A stretch of 64,000 nt of DNA from Flavobacterium sp. BFFFF2 (GTDB taxonomy: Bacteria; Bacteroidota; Bacteroidia; Flavobacteriales; Flavobacteriaceae): NCBI GenBank assembly GCA_002256385.1, contig NKJD01000012.1, positions 19,503-83,502 of the forward strand, given 5' to 3'. A program made the position numbers and the translations under genes. Shown one piece after another: positions 28,772 through 37,952 of the stretch (within the stretch, counting starts at the first letter, position 1; every line of letters starts with the position of its first letter). The notes beneath the pieces were generated by a model. That model was not told the origin of the DNA, searched no databases, and worked only from the letters and a program-made list of their open reading frames with translations.

Positions 28772-29296
28772 TTACTTGCTTTTTTCACCTACAAAATAAT
28801 CGGATTGCGATTTGAACAAAACATTAAAAGTTGTCAAGCTTCCGTAAATTCGAGTGATATATTGTTGTAAATCAATTTTTTCAGTTTCTTCTAAATTACT
28901 TGCGTTGATTTTTTGTTCCATTACCCTAAGTCGGTCTCGCATCATTACAATTTTGTGAAAAAACACATCGATTGGAATGTCTTTTGATGACAAGCCAGGC
29001 TGGCCAGGGGTTAAAGTCATATTGCCGCCTTTCCATTTGTCGCCTATGGCAACGGGTTCTCCCAAACCGTTCCATTTGCGCAGAATGGCCAATAAACTCT
29101 GTTCAACATCATAAAAGCTAACGGTATCTACTTCATTTTCGGCAGATTCAATGACGGTGAATTCTTCGTTTAATGGCAAAGTTTCTAAGCCAGAATCAAT
29201 AAATGTGACCCAATAGTCGGTTAAACTCACATTGGTAACAACGCCTTTGCCGTAAGTGGGGTGATCAATTCTAGATCCAATTCCTAATAGTTTCAT
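28772..29296 (-). CDS. Conserved protein of unknown function with KOW/UvrD-C-like N-terminus
   Basis: 174 residues, no signal peptide or membrane helix. The N-terminus (GIGSRIDHPTYGKGVVTNVS, then YWVTFIDSGLETL) looks like the small SH3-like barrel at the end of UvrD/PcrA helicases, which binds nucleic acid or RNA polymerase. The C-terminal half is helical and may form a coiled coil (MMRDRLRVMEQKINASNLEETEKIDLQQYITRIY). I know of no assigned function. It lies 57 bases downstream of the BioF-like gene on the same strand, so it may be the last gene of the gldB-gldC transcript. Confidence 0.8.
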   Translation of the reverse strand: MKLLGIGSRIDHPTYGKGVVTNVSLTDYWVTFIDSGLETLPLNEEFTVIESAENEVDTVSFYDVEQSLLAILRKWNGLGEPVAIGDKWKGGNMTLTPGQPGLSSKDIPIDVFFHKIVMMRDRLRVMEQKINASNLEETEKIDLQQYITRIYGSLTTFNVLFKSQSDYFVGEKSK

Positions 29297-29353
29297 GTTT
29301 ATTCGGTTAACATTAATGAGATGTAAAAAATAATTTTAGTTGTATTTTAGTAA

Positions 29354-30499
29354 TCACGCATATACCAAATCATGCAACAACCCGAGTAAAGCACTGATTT
29401 CTTGTTCTGATTGGTAACTGTGCAAACAAATGCGCAGTCTCTCTTGACCGGCCGGAACGGTTGGTGACAAAATTGGCTTTATTAAAAAACCATTTTCGTT
29501 TAATATTGTTGCCCATTTTTTTACCTTTTCGACACCTGGGATGATGGCACAATGTATAGATGATTTGCTATAAATAAATAAAGCGCTAATGCCCAACCTC
29601 CTTTTTTCTTGGTTGAACCATTGAATCCTATTTCTAAGGGTTTTCAATTCAGTTGGTTCGGCTAATAACCATTTATATGCCATTTGGATACTTGCACAGC
29701 TATGAGGCGTCATCGCCGTTGTGTAAATAAAACTACGAGCAAAATTTACTAAATAATCTTTCAGTTTTTTTGAGCCTAGAATAGCCGCTCCATGACAACC
29801 CAATCCTTTGCCAAAAGTGACAATCCGAGCAAATACTTCGTTTGTAAGACCTAAATATTGAATAAGGCCTTCACCTTTTTCACCAAATACACCCAATGCA
29901 TGTGCCTCGTCAACTACCAAATACGCACCATAGGCTGTAGTCGTTTTTACCCAATCTTCAATTGGAGGGCAATCACCATCCATCGAAAAAACGCTTTCGG
30001 TAACCACATAAACAGTATTGTATGATGATGAAAATCGATCTAAAAGTTCTTTTAGGTGCTCTGTTTCGTTGTGACGAATTTTAAAATGTTTTGCAAAACA
30101 TTGCCGAATCCCATCTCGAATAGAGGCATGGCAATTTTCGTCATATAATATAAGATCACCTTTTTGTGGCACAGCCTGAAAAAAGCCGACATTGGCGTCG
30201 TAACCAGAGTTAAATAGCAATGCAGACTCTGTTTGGTGGAATTGAGCGATGAATTGTTCGGTTTCAGCTAACAATGGGTAATTTCCAGACAATAGGCGAG
30301 AACCTGTTGCCCCATTGATTGGGCCAGCGTGTTGATTTACTAATTTGCTGCTTTGTTCAAATAATTCAATATTGTGGGCGAGTCCCAAATAATCATTTGA
30401 GTAGAAATCGATACTTGATTTGTAGGTGTCGAGTACTCTCCAAGCCTGTATTTCAAGTCGTTCATTTTCCTTTTTTTGCAACGAATCGGGCCATTTCAT
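29354..30499 (-). CDS. 8-amino-7-oxononanoate synthase-like PLP enzyme (BioF/KBL/SPT family)
   Basis: A 381-residue alpha-oxoamine synthase: a PLP enzyme that condenses an amino acid with an acyl-thioester and releases CO2. Family blocks seen: IDFYSNDYLGLAHN, GATGSRLLSGNYPLL, SALLFNSGYDANVGF, VTESVFSMDGDCPPI, DEAHALGVFGEKGEG (PLP-binding Asp/His) and TFGKGLGCHGAAI with the Schiff-base Lys. BioF (biotin synthesis, pimeloyl donor) is the closest pattern, but no other bio gene is in the window. A serine- or cysteate-acyl transferase making sphingolipid or sulfonolipid bases is an alternative. It lies 21 bases downstream of gldC on the same strand. Confidence 0.85.
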   Translation of the reverse strand: MKWPDSLQKKENERLEIQAWRVLDTYKSSIDFYSNDYLGLAHNIELFEQSSKLVNQHAGPINGATGSRLLSGNYPLLAETEQFIAQFHQTESALLFNSGYDANVGFFQAVPQKGDLILYDENCHASIRDGIRQCFAKHFKIRHNETEHLKELLDRFSSSYNTVYVVTESVFSMDGDCPPIEDWVKTTTAYGAYLVVDEAHALGVFGEKGEGLIQYLGLTNEVFARIVTFGKGLGCHGAAILGSKKLKDYLVNFARSFIYTTAMTPHSCASIQMAYKWLLAEPTELKTLRNRIQWFNQEKRRLGISALFIYSKSSIHCAIIPGVEKVKKWATILNENGFLIKPILSPTVPAGQERLRICLHSYQSEQEISALLGLLHDLVYA

Positions 30500-30520
30500 T
30501 TAAATCGGTTCTGCCTGTAT

Positions 30521-30856
30521 TTATACTTGTTCTTCTGATTTTACTTTAAAATACTCGCAGAAATCACGCATTGATTGCGACAGTGTTTCATCGGCAGTGG
30601 CTCGCTCGTACGTATTTGCCATCGAGGCCAATGTTTGGTAAAAAAACACCTTCATTTCGTCAACAGGCATGTCTTTGGTCCATAAATCGATGCGTAGCGC
30701 TTCTTGATTCGATGGATCCCAAACCGATAAGAAAACAGCCTTTGTTGGTTGTTGATCGATTCCGCCATCGGGGGCAGACCATTGCAATTTTTCGGGCACC
30801 CGATTTTCATCTAAAAGTACGTCAATAGTGATTTTGGACTCAATTATTTTAGTCAT
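30521..30856 (-). CDS. gldC: Gliding motility protein GldC
   Basis: GldC is a small cytoplasmic protein whose loss reduces gliding in Flavobacterium. The 111-residue protein starts at the ATG at 30856 (MTKIIESKITIDVLLDENRVPEKLQWSA). A GTG/TTG-type extension deeper into gldB was not used. The sequence is typical throughout: ITIDVLLDE, IDLWTKDMPVDEMKVFFYQTL and the acidic tail ending KSEEQV. There is no signal peptide or lipobox. The start overlaps the gldB stop by eight bases, so the two are translationally coupled, as known in F. johnsoniae. Confidence 0.94.
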   Translation of the reverse strand: MTKIIESKITIDVLLDENRVPEKLQWSAPDGGIDQQPTKAVFLSVWDPSNQEALRIDLWTKDMPVDEMKVFFYQTLASMANTYERATADETLSQSMRDFCEYFKVKSEEQV

Positions 30857-31820
30857 TTTTCTTGGGTTTATATTGCGATTTTTCAAAAATTTCGACTGCC
30901 GGTTTTTTTAGCAAGTCTGTCAGTTTGGTATCAGTGTTTTTCATGTATGAACTTACAATTTGCCAGCCAATCCAAACGCCAACCCGGCCAGGTGATTCAT
31001 TATCGATTTCAGTTAAATAAAATTTTGAAAATGGGGCTGGGTTGGTAAAACGATTAGCTAATTGAGCATCCGTTTTATAGAGCAATCCTTTTTCGACAAA
31101 ATATTGCCAAATGTAGCGCTCGTTTTCTTGACACCATTGAATATTTTTATTTTGGTATCCTATAATGTCTGCTTTTGTTACCTCAGGCAAAAGCATTTCT
31201 TTTATATACTGGATTTTACCTTGGTAAATAATCCCTGCCAAGAAAGTTTTGTCAGTTGGATAAGCCACCACTTTGGAAGCAAATTGCTCAGCAACGTCGG
31301 GCATTAATTGGCTCGGTTTAAAATTTTGACGGATGTATTTTGGAAATTCGTTTTTATAATATTTTGAATTTTCTCCTAAATACAATTCCAATGGGATAAT
31401 TAATTTGTTGTTAGCATAAACCGTTTTTAATTGATAATCCATGTCTCCTACAATAGTATATACCTCAGGTGTTTCTACCGTTGGGAACAAGTATTTAATT
31501 CTTTTAAAAAAGGCATCTAGTTCTTCTTGTTGTTTGGTGAAATCACCAAAGACTTTTTGGGTCGCATCGAATAACTCTCTCCACATTGGGTTTTGCATTT
31601 TTTGAAGCCAAACGGCATCTGAGTTTCCTGGTGGGAAGAAAAAGGGATAACGCTTTTTTAAATTCGGAAATTGATTTGGATTTGAATTAAAAAAATCCTG
31701 ATCAAAACGGTTTATATGAACAGTTAGTTCAATATCAGATGCAGCTTCATCTAATTCGTTTTTTGGTTTACATGCTGAAATGCTCAACAAAATCAAAACC
31801 AGCAAAGTCATTTTTTTCAT
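30849..31820 (-). CDS. gldB: Gliding motility lipoprotein GldB
   Basis: GldB is a membrane-anchored lipoprotein needed for gliding and for function of the T9SS/gliding machinery. The 323-residue protein starts MKKMTLLVLILLSISACKPKNE, with a lipobox SISAC (Cys17). The mature part shows the family blocks ELTVHINRFDQDFFN, RYPFFFPPGNSDAVW and SPGRVGVWIGWQIVSSYMKN. It is the first gene of a minus-strand unit with gldC. The upstream gene nadE is divergent; 269 bases separate them and must hold both promoters. Confidence 0.95.
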   Translation of the reverse strand: MKKMTLLVLILLSISACKPKNELDEAASDIELTVHINRFDQDFFNSNPNQFPNLKKRYPFFFPPGNSDAVWLQKMQNPMWRELFDATQKVFGDFTKQQEELDAFFKRIKYLFPTVETPEVYTIVGDMDYQLKTVYANNKLIIPLELYLGENSKYYKNEFPKYIRQNFKPSQLMPDVAEQFASKVVAYPTDKTFLAGIIYQGKIQYIKEMLLPEVTKADIIGYQNKNIQWCQENERYIWQYFVEKGLLYKTDAQLANRFTNPAPFSKFYLTEIDNESPGRVGVWIGWQIVSSYMKNTDTKLTDLLKKPAVEIFEKSQYKPKKND

Positions 31821-32089
31821 GCGATGAAATTACTATTATTATTTTAAAAAATATTGTATCTACGATTATTTGGGCGGTAAATCTTTTGTGTTTATTTGCG
31901 AAATCAAATTATTTTAAACATAAGAATTTGATAATAATACGGTTACAAATTTTATTTATGGATTTTCAAAAAATCACCACTTGAATTTTAATCAAAAGAT
32001 AAACCTGCGAAGAGTCTTATTAAAAGATGAATTATTATGTTTGCAAATATACAATTTAGAACGATTTTTTGTGTTTGAAAGTTTAATTT

Positions 32090-32887
32090 ATGAGAGAAAA
32101 TCAAGCGGCTGCGGTATCTGAGTACATTATTTCTTGGTTAAGGGATTATGCTACAAAAAGTGGAATGTCTGGTTTTGTTGTAGGAATATCCGGTGGCATT
32201 GACTCTGCAGTTACATCGAGCTTGTGCGCGCGTACTGGGTTACCTACTTGGGTTATTGAAATGCCTATACATCAGGCAAGTTCTCATGTAGATAGGGCGC
32301 AAGAACACATTCGGAATTTGCAAAATAAATTTGAAAATGTTTTTACAACTACCATCAATCTAACCCCAGTTTTTGAAGAATTTAAACAGCAAGTTCCAGT
32401 TATAAGTGTTGATCCCGTTTTACAATTAGCATTAGCTAACACCCGGGCTCGGCTTAGAATGACGACGCTTTATTACATAGGTGGTTTACACCGTTGCTTG
32501 GTAGCTGGTACCGGAAATAAAGTAGAAGATTTTGGCGTTGGTTTTTACACTAAATATGGTGATGGAGGCGTAGATATTAGTCCCATTGCCGATTTGGTGA
32601 AATCGGAAGTTTATATGTTGGGAAGGTTTTTGCAAGTTCCCAGTTCTATTCTTATTGCGCCACCAACAGACGGTTTATTTGGTGATGACCGTTCTGATGA
32701 AGATCAGATTGGAGCCAGCTATGATGAATTAGAATGGGCAATGAGCGAAGTTGAAAAGGGAAAAAACATGCAGGATTTCAACGGAAGAGAACAAGAAGTA
32801 ATGCAAATCTACCTTCGATTAAATAACCAAAATCAACATAAAATGGACCCTATTCCAGTATGTTTGATTCCAGATATGTTAAGATAA
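32090..32887 (+). CDS. nadE: Ammonia-dependent NAD(+) synthase
   Basis: NadE adenylates nicotinic acid adenine dinucleotide and amidates it to NAD. The 265-residue protein is the short, ammonia-dependent form without a glutaminase domain. The ATP pyrophosphatase P-loop SGGIDS (34-39) is clear, as are NTRARLRMTTLYYIGG, VAGTGNKVEDFGVGFYTKYGDGGVDISPIADLVKSEVYMLG and the PTDGLFGDDRSDEDQIGASYDELEWAM block. It is divergent from gldB, an arrangement seen in other Flavobacteriia as far as I recall, and it lies 30 bases before a response-regulator gene on the same strand. Confidence 0.96.
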   Translation: MRENQAAAVSEYIISWLRDYATKSGMSGFVVGISGGIDSAVTSSLCARTGLPTWVIEMPIHQASSHVDRAQEHIRNLQNKFENVFTTTINLTPVFEEFKQQVPVISVDPVLQLALANTRARLRMTTLYYIGGLHRCLVAGTGNKVEDFGVGFYTKYGDGGVDISPIADLVKSEVYMLGRFLQVPSSILIAPPTDGLFGDDRSDEDQIGASYDELEWAMSEVEKGKNMQDFNGREQEVMQIYLRLNNQNQHKMDPIPVCLIPDMLR

Positions 32888-32917
32888 TATTTTAAAAATA
32901 ACCAAACCCTAATAATT

Positions 32918-33547
32918 ATGATAAATGTATGTTTTGCGGACAACTACCCTGTTGTTCATCAAGGAGTAAAGACTTACTTCGTGGGGCATCCACGTATTAG
33001 CATTGCTAAAAATTGTTTTAATTATGCAGATGTACTTTCAGTAATCGAAAAAGGCAAAATCGATGTATTAGTTATTGATTTAGAGCTAGATGGATTGAAC
33101 AGCATCTATGAATTGCGTGTTTTTATGCGCAAATATCCAAAAGTAAAAGTGTTGGTATATTCGGCACTCAAAGAAAGTGTATATGCACCAAATGTAATAA
33201 AGGCGGGGATTAAAGGCTATGTTCACAAATCCAATTCAGTGGAATACCTTGATTACAGTATCGAAAAAGTATTTCACGATGAAACAATCATTAATGAGGA
33301 CTTACAGAACAGCTTGCTCATTGTTGCCAGTCAACCTAAAGCTGACCGTGCCTATAAAAAATTATCATATCGTGAAGTAGAGGTACTTCGTTATTTAAGT
33401 GATGGTAGAAAAAACAACGAAATTTCTAAAATTTTAAACTTAAACGAAAAGACCATCAGTACTTATAAACTTCGTTTGCAAAGTAAATTAGGAGTGACCA
33501 ACTTAGTTGATTTGGTGAATAAAGCCAAAACCATGGAAATTCTTTAA
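32918..33547 (+). CDS. NarL/FixJ-family response regulator
   Basis: A 209-residue two-domain transcription factor. The receiver domain (1-120) has the phospho-acceptor Asp in LVIDLELDG (near residue 52) and a conserved Lys-Gly region (AGIKGYVHKSNS). The C-terminal LuxR-type helix-turn-helix (about 148-205) reads LSYREVEVLRYLSDGRKNNEISKILNLNEKTISTYKLRLQSKLG. No histidine kinase gene is adjacent, so the partner is unknown. The gene is 30 bases downstream of nadE and ends at a bidirectional terminator. Confidence 0.9.
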   Translation: MINVCFADNYPVVHQGVKTYFVGHPRISIAKNCFNYADVLSVIEKGKIDVLVIDLELDGLNSIYELRVFMRKYPKVKVLVYSALKESVYAPNVIKAGIKGYVHKSNSVEYLDYSIEKVFHDETIINEDLQNSLLIVASQPKADRAYKKLSYREVEVLRYLSDGRKNNEISKILNLNEKTISTYKLRLQSKLGVTNLVDLVNKAKTMEIL

Positions 33548-33562
33548 TTTTAATAAATTGCT

Positions 33563-33606
33563 AAAAAAAAAAAAGAGGCTGTCCAATTGGGCGGCCTCTT
33601 TTTTTT
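33563..33606. terminator. Bidirectional Rho-independent terminator
   Basis: Stem AAAAGAGGCTGTCC / GGGCGGCCTCTTTT (14 pairs, two of them G-T) with loop AATT. An A-run on the left and a T-run on the right let it act on both strands. It separates the response-regulator gene from the convergent GH65 gene. Confidence 0.9.
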
Positions 33607-33619
33607 GTTTTTATTATCT

Positions 33620-35920
33620 TTAAACGGTTACCAAACCATTTGGCTCAACATGAACGGTTTTTCCAAATACACACACTTGAATAGGAGTAGACCCCTCAAG
33701 TACAAATTGTGTTTCATTTTGATTTACAGATACTTGTAATATTTGCTCACGGAAATTAATTTTAAATGAATATCCTTGCCATTCTTTCGGAATGCGTGGT
33801 TCAAAATGTAGCGTTCCGTCTTTTACACGCATGCCGCCGAATCCTTCCACGATACTCATCCAAGTACCAGCCATAGATGTAATGTGCAAACCTTCTTCCA
33901 CTTCTTTGTTGTAGTCGTCTAAATCAAGTCGGGAAGTTCGCAAATAGAACGTGTACGCTTGATCCATTCTTCCTAACATTGCTGCCTGAATCGAGTGCAC
34001 ACAAGGAGATAGGGAACTTTCATGAACGGTAAAAGGTTCATAGAAATCAAAATGGCGTTCCAATTCTTCTCTTGAAAATTGATCTTCAAAAAAGTAGAAA
34101 CCTTGTAAAGTATCTGCTTGCTTAATGTAAGGCGAGCGCAAAATCCGATCCCATGACCATTTCTGATTAATAGGTCGTTGGCTTCGGTCTAAATTGGCAA
34201 CGGTAATGAGTTCTTTGTCTAAGAAGCCATCTTGTTGCAAATAGACATTGTGTTTTTCCGAATAGGGAAAATACATATTGTCAGCTACTTGCCGCATAGC
34301 TTCTGTTTCGTCAAAATCTAACTTTACTTTTGAATATATGCGGTCAAAGTCTGAAGGGTGTTCATTGGCAACCCGATCTAATTGTTCCAAAGTATAATCG
34401 ATACACCATTTGGCTATATAATTCGTGTACCAGTTGTTATTGACATTGTTTTCGTATTCATTCGGACCAGTTACGCCTAAAATGACATATTTATTCTGGT
34501 TTGTTGAAAAGGTGGCGCGTTGGTGCCAAAAACGGGCTATGCCGATTAATACCTCCAACCCCTTTTCAGGGATATAGCTATAGTCACCTGTAAACCGGTA
34601 ATAATTAAAAATGGCAAATGCGATGGCGCCATTTCGGTGAATTTCTTCGAAAGTGATTTCCCATTCATTGTGGCATTCTTCGCCATTCATGGTCACCATC
34701 GGATATAAGGCTGCTCCATTTTTGAAGCCCAATTTCTCCGCATTTTCAATGGCTCTATCCAATTGATTATAGCGATAAGCTAATAGATTGCGTGCCACTT
34801 TTTGGTCTTTGGTGGCCATGTAAAAAGGAATACAATAAGCCTCGGTATCCCAATAAGTAGATCCACCGTATTTTTCGCCGGTAAATCCTTTGGGGCCAAT
34901 GTTTAAGCGAGAATCTTTGCCTAAATAGGTCTGGTTTAATTGAAAAATATTAAAACGAATGCCTTGTTGGGCCTTAATATCACCATCAATGGTGATGTCG
35001 CTCATTTCCCAAATATTCGCCCAAGCCTCTTTTTGGGCTTGCAATAATTGGTCGAATCCCTTAGCAATGGCTGAATCGATGGCTTTATCAGCGGCTGCTT
35101 TTGTGTCAGCATGATTTGTTGATACTGTATATCCGCCAATTTTGACAAGTGAAATGATTTGTCCTTTAGGGGCTGTAGCCCCATAAGTAAGGGTGATTTT
35201 GTCTGTTGTTGACTCAACTTGCGGTTGTGTATTTTGCGCTACATTGTTTACCGATAGGGCATTATGCATAAAAGTAGTAGCAATAAAATGCGTTTTAAAG
35301 GTGCGTGCCGTTACAAAACCTCTATCGCCCGTGTGTTCAACTTGTAGCGGCTCCCAAAATTTTTCTTCCCAATTGGCATCTTCATTATGAACCCCTGCAT
35401 CTAAATATGGTTTAAACATAATTTCTGCGTCGCCATTCAATGAAGTAATGTCATATTTAATGCAACCTGTTTCATCCAAATCAATAGATAAAAAGCGTTG
35501 AACACGAACATGTATTTGACTGCCATTTTGCAATGTGGCTTCAAAGTTTCGGGTGTAGACGCCCTCCTTCATATTCAATTCACGTCGAAAGTTACTCACC
35601 GATTTGCAAGTAGCTAAATCAAGGTTTTCTCCATTTACCTCAATAGAAATACCAATCCAACTTGGTGCATTTAATACTTTTGCAAAGTACTCCGGATAGC
35701 CGTTTTTCCACCAGCCAACACGGGTTTTATCCGGATAATAAACACCGGCAATATAACTTCCCTGAAATGTTTCTCCAGAGTAATCTTCTTCAAAATTGGC
35801 TCGTTGCCCCATGGCTCCGTTCCCAATACTAAACAAACTTTCGGACGATTTTACGCATTCAGCATCAAATCCTTCTTCAATAATCGACCACGGGTCTGGT
35901 TTAATATAATCTTGGTTCAT
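33620..35920 (-). CDS. GH65 family phosphorylase, probable maltose phosphorylase
   Basis: A 766-residue cytoplasmic glycoside hydrolase family 65 enzyme. Maltose phosphorylase splits maltose with phosphate into glucose and beta-glucose-1-phosphate. Seen: the N-terminal beta-sandwich (ESLFSIGNGAMGQRANFEEDYSG), the (alpha/alpha)6 barrel with YWDTEAYCIPFY, and the catalytic acid region GEECHNEWEITFEEIHRNG near residue 425, plus VTGPNEYENNVNNNWYTN. There is no signal peptide. The beta-phosphoglucomutase gene 30 bases upstream strongly supports a phosphorylase over a hydrolase. Trehalose or kojibiose phosphorylase activity cannot be fully excluded. It is the last gene of the transporter operon. 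Confidence 0.92.
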   Translation of the reverse strand: MNQDYIKPDPWSIIEEGFDAECVKSSESLFSIGNGAMGQRANFEEDYSGETFQGSYIAGVYYPDKTRVGWWKNGYPEYFAKVLNAPSWIGISIEVNGENLDLATCKSVSNFRRELNMKEGVYTRNFEATLQNGSQIHVRVQRFLSIDLDETGCIKYDITSLNGDAEIMFKPYLDAGVHNEDANWEEKFWEPLQVEHTGDRGFVTARTFKTHFIATTFMHNALSVNNVAQNTQPQVESTTDKITLTYGATAPKGQIISLVKIGGYTVSTNHADTKAAADKAIDSAIAKGFDQLLQAQKEAWANIWEMSDITIDGDIKAQQGIRFNIFQLNQTYLGKDSRLNIGPKGFTGEKYGGSTYWDTEAYCIPFYMATKDQKVARNLLAYRYNQLDRAIENAEKLGFKNGAALYPMVTMNGEECHNEWEITFEEIHRNGAIAFAIFNYYRFTGDYSYIPEKGLEVLIGIARFWHQRATFSTNQNKYVILGVTGPNEYENNVNNNWYTNYIAKWCIDYTLEQLDRVANEHPSDFDRIYSKVKLDFDETEAMRQVADNMYFPYSEKHNVYLQQDGFLDKELITVANLDRSQRPINQKWSWDRILRSPYIKQADTLQGFYFFEDQFSREELERHFDFYEPFTVHESSLSPCVHSIQAAMLGRMDQAYTFYLRTSRLDLDDYNKEVEEGLHITSMAGTWMSIVEGFGGMRVKDGTLHFEPRIPKEWQGYSFKINFREQILQVSVNQNETQFVLEGSTPIQVCVFGKTVHVEPNGLVTV

Positions 35921-35950
35921 GTGTAAATATATTAGGGGTGATTGTACTTG

Positions 35951-36607
35951 TTATTTTTGAATGAGTGTTTCAATAAAATGATGGTCAAAATGGGTGAAGT
36001 CTGGAAAATGATAATCAGCTTCTTTTAATATTTGAGCGTCACCAATGCCAACGCTGGTCATGTGGGCATGACGAGCTGCTTGAACTCCTGCAACGGAATC
36101 TTCAAAAACAATGGCGTCAGCGTAAGCCATTTGTAAGCCATCAGCGGCACGAGTAAACACCTCCGGATCAGGTTTTGCTTGGGTTACATCATTACCATCA
36201 ATAATGACATCAAAATATGAAAGGATATGAACTTTTTCTAAAATAGGACGTGCATTTTTACTGGCAGAGCCCAATGCAATAGGTTGGCCATTTTCTTTTA
36301 AAAAGTTTAAAATTGGCAACACACCAGGTAAAATTTCTGATTCATCCATACTTTCGATGTAACTCAAATAATCAGTATTTTTCTGATCGAGCCAAAGGTT
36401 TATTTGATCGGTAGAGGCGGTAACATTGCCCATCGCCATAATAATTTCTAATGAACGAACACGACTTACTCCTTTAAGTTCTTCATTGTGTTCGGGAGTA
36501 AAATTGATGCCCAATTCAGCCGCTAGCTTTTGCCAGGCGAGGTAGTGGTATTTTGCTGTGTCAACAATGACACCGTCTAAGTCAAATATAAAAGCTTTCT
36601 TCTTCAT
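35951..36607 (-). CDS. pgmB: Beta-phosphoglucomutase
   Basis: This HAD-superfamily enzyme converts beta-glucose-1-phosphate, the product of the neighbouring phosphorylase, to glucose-6-phosphate. From the ATG at 36607 the protein has 218 residues. An ATG directly before it (36610) and a GTG at 36628 inside the transporter gene are possible but less likely starts. The nucleophile/acid Asp pair is in FIFDLDGVIVDT, the cap-domain loop in ELKGVSRVRSLE (Gly/Val/Ser/Arg typical of beta-PGM), the Ser/Lys motif in LGSASKNA, and the Mg-binding acidic pair in VFEDSVAGVQAA. It lies about ten bases after the MFS gene. Confidence 0.94.
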   Translation of the reverse strand: MKKKAFIFDLDGVIVDTAKYHYLAWQKLAAELGINFTPEHNEELKGVSRVRSLEIIMAMGNVTASTDQINLWLDQKNTDYLSYIESMDESEILPGVLPILNFLKENGQPIALGSASKNARPILEKVHILSYFDVIIDGNDVTQAKPDPEVFTRAADGLQMAYADAIVFEDSVAGVQAARHAHMTSVGIGDAQILKEADYHFPDFTHFDHHFIETLIQK

Positions 36608-36617
36608 CATTATATTG

Positions 36618-37952
36618 TTATTCCGCACTTTTTTGTGGGTTGTCTTTTAAGGTATATGCAATAATTCCGCCAATTGCCATAGATATCCCAGCAATGACTA
36701 ATACCATCATGGCATTGTTGTCAAATTGGGTTAATATTAAAGCGCCTATTAAACCTGCCGTAATTTGTGGAATGGTGATGGTACCATTGAATAAACCCAT
36801 GTAAACGCCCATTTTGTCGGCCGGTAAAGAGCCTGATAAAATGGCATAGGGCATCGCTAAAATGGCTGACCATGCAACGCCAATTCCGACCATTGAAATC
36901 AATAACATGGTTTTATCATGAAATAGCATCATAGATATGAGGCCTGCTCCACCAAGAAGTAATGAGAATGAATATACTTTTTTACGACCTATTTTCTTAG
37001 CTAAATAGGGGATAATGAGCGAGTAAAAGGCAGCAATAAAGCTGTAAAATCCAAATAATACGCCAGTCCAATCACCTGCTTGATTAAATTCTATTGATTT
37101 TGGATCGCTGGCTTCGGGTCCCCAAATGTGATTGGCAATGCCACGGGTCGTGTAAACCCACATCAAGAAAAGGGCAAACCATGAAAAGAACTGAATTAAA
37201 CCAAGTTGCCAGAATATTTTAGGGGCATTTGAGATCAGACTCAAAATGCTTTGTTTTTCTTTTTTTGTAGATTCTTCTAATGAAATATTGTTGTAGGCCG
37301 CATGCAAATCTGGTGCATATTCTCTGGTCCGAAACACGGTCCACAGTACACTAAGCAGCAATATCCCGCCACCAATGTAAAATGACCAAATAACAGAATC
37401 GGGTACTTTGTCACCAGCTCCTGGAATATTCGCAACGCCAATTTCAGTAAGGATCCAAGGTAATAATGAACCAAAAACAGCCCCAAAATTGATTAAAGCA
37501 CTTTGAAGTGAATACCCCAAGTTGCACTGCTCCTCATTAACCATATCGCCCACTAAGGCCCTAAATGGCTGCATAGTAACATTAAATGAGGTGTCCATGA
37601 GTAAAAGCATTACCGCCCCAAAAGCTAATGGAGCAAACAAATGCGAAAAACCTTCGGCATTTGGCATAAAAAACATGGCCAAAGCAGAAACAATGGCGCC
37701 AAAAAATATAAACGGGATGCGTCGACCCAATCGGGTCCAAGTCTTATCGCTGGAAAGACCGATAATGGGTTGAACAAATAATCCTGCCAAGGGTGCGGCG
37801 AGCCAAAAATAACCGATGCTATGTACATCAGCGCCTAAAGCTTCAAGGATTCGACTGGTATTGCCATTTTGAAGGGAATAACCAATCTGCACACCTAAGA
37901 ATCCAAAACTCAGATTCCAGATTTGCCAAAAAGTTAATTGTGGTTTTTTCAT
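36618..37952 (-). CDS. MFS sugar transporter, probable maltose/maltodextrin:cation symporter
   Basis: A 444-residue inner-membrane protein with about twelve hydrophobic helices. The N-terminus (FWQIWNLSFGFLGVQIGYSLQNGNTSRILEALGA) and PLAGLFVQPIIGLSSDKTWTRLGRRIPFIFFGAI match the SLC45-like/GPH-type sugar symporter branch seen in Flavobacteriia maltose loci. Context gives the role: it is the first gene of an operon with beta-phosphoglucomutase and a GH65 phosphorylase and would bring maltose or short maltodextrins from the periplasm to the cytoplasm. Its start codon is the last part of a 10-bp hairpin arm, and a second, overlapping hairpin lies just upstream, so translation may be controlled. 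Confidence 0.9.
   Translation of the reverse strand: MKKPQLTFWQIWNLSFGFLGVQIGYSLQNGNTSRILEALGADVHSIGYFWLAAPLAGLFVQPIIGLSSDKTWTRLGRRIPFIFFGAIVSALAMFFMPNAEGFSHLFAPLAFGAVMLLLMDTSFNVTMQPFRALVGDMVNEEQCNLGYSLQSALINFGAVFGSLLPWILTEIGVANIPGAGDKVPDSVIWSFYIGGGILLLSVLWTVFRTREYAPDLHAAYNNISLEESTKKEKQSILSLISNAPKIFWQLGLIQFFSWFALFLMWVYTTRGIANHIWGPEASDPKSIEFNQAGDWTGVLFGFYSFIAAFYSLIIPYLAKKIGRKKVYSFSLLLGGAGLISMMLFHDKTMLLISMVGIGVAWSAILAMPYAILSGSLPADKMGVYMGLFNGTITIPQITAGLIGALILTQFDNNAMMVLVIAGISMAIGGIIAYTLKDNPQKSAE

Noticed and set aside
31821..32089. Possible small RNA or gene between gldB and nadE
   Set aside because: Only weak TAnnTTTG matches and no stable hairpin with T-run were seen; it is best explained as a divergent promoter region.
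36608..36628. GTG start of beta-phosphoglucomutase inside the transporter gene
   Set aside because: It adds seven residues (MRNNNIM) not expected before the conserved KKKAFIFDLDG; the ATG pair at 36610/36607 is preferred.
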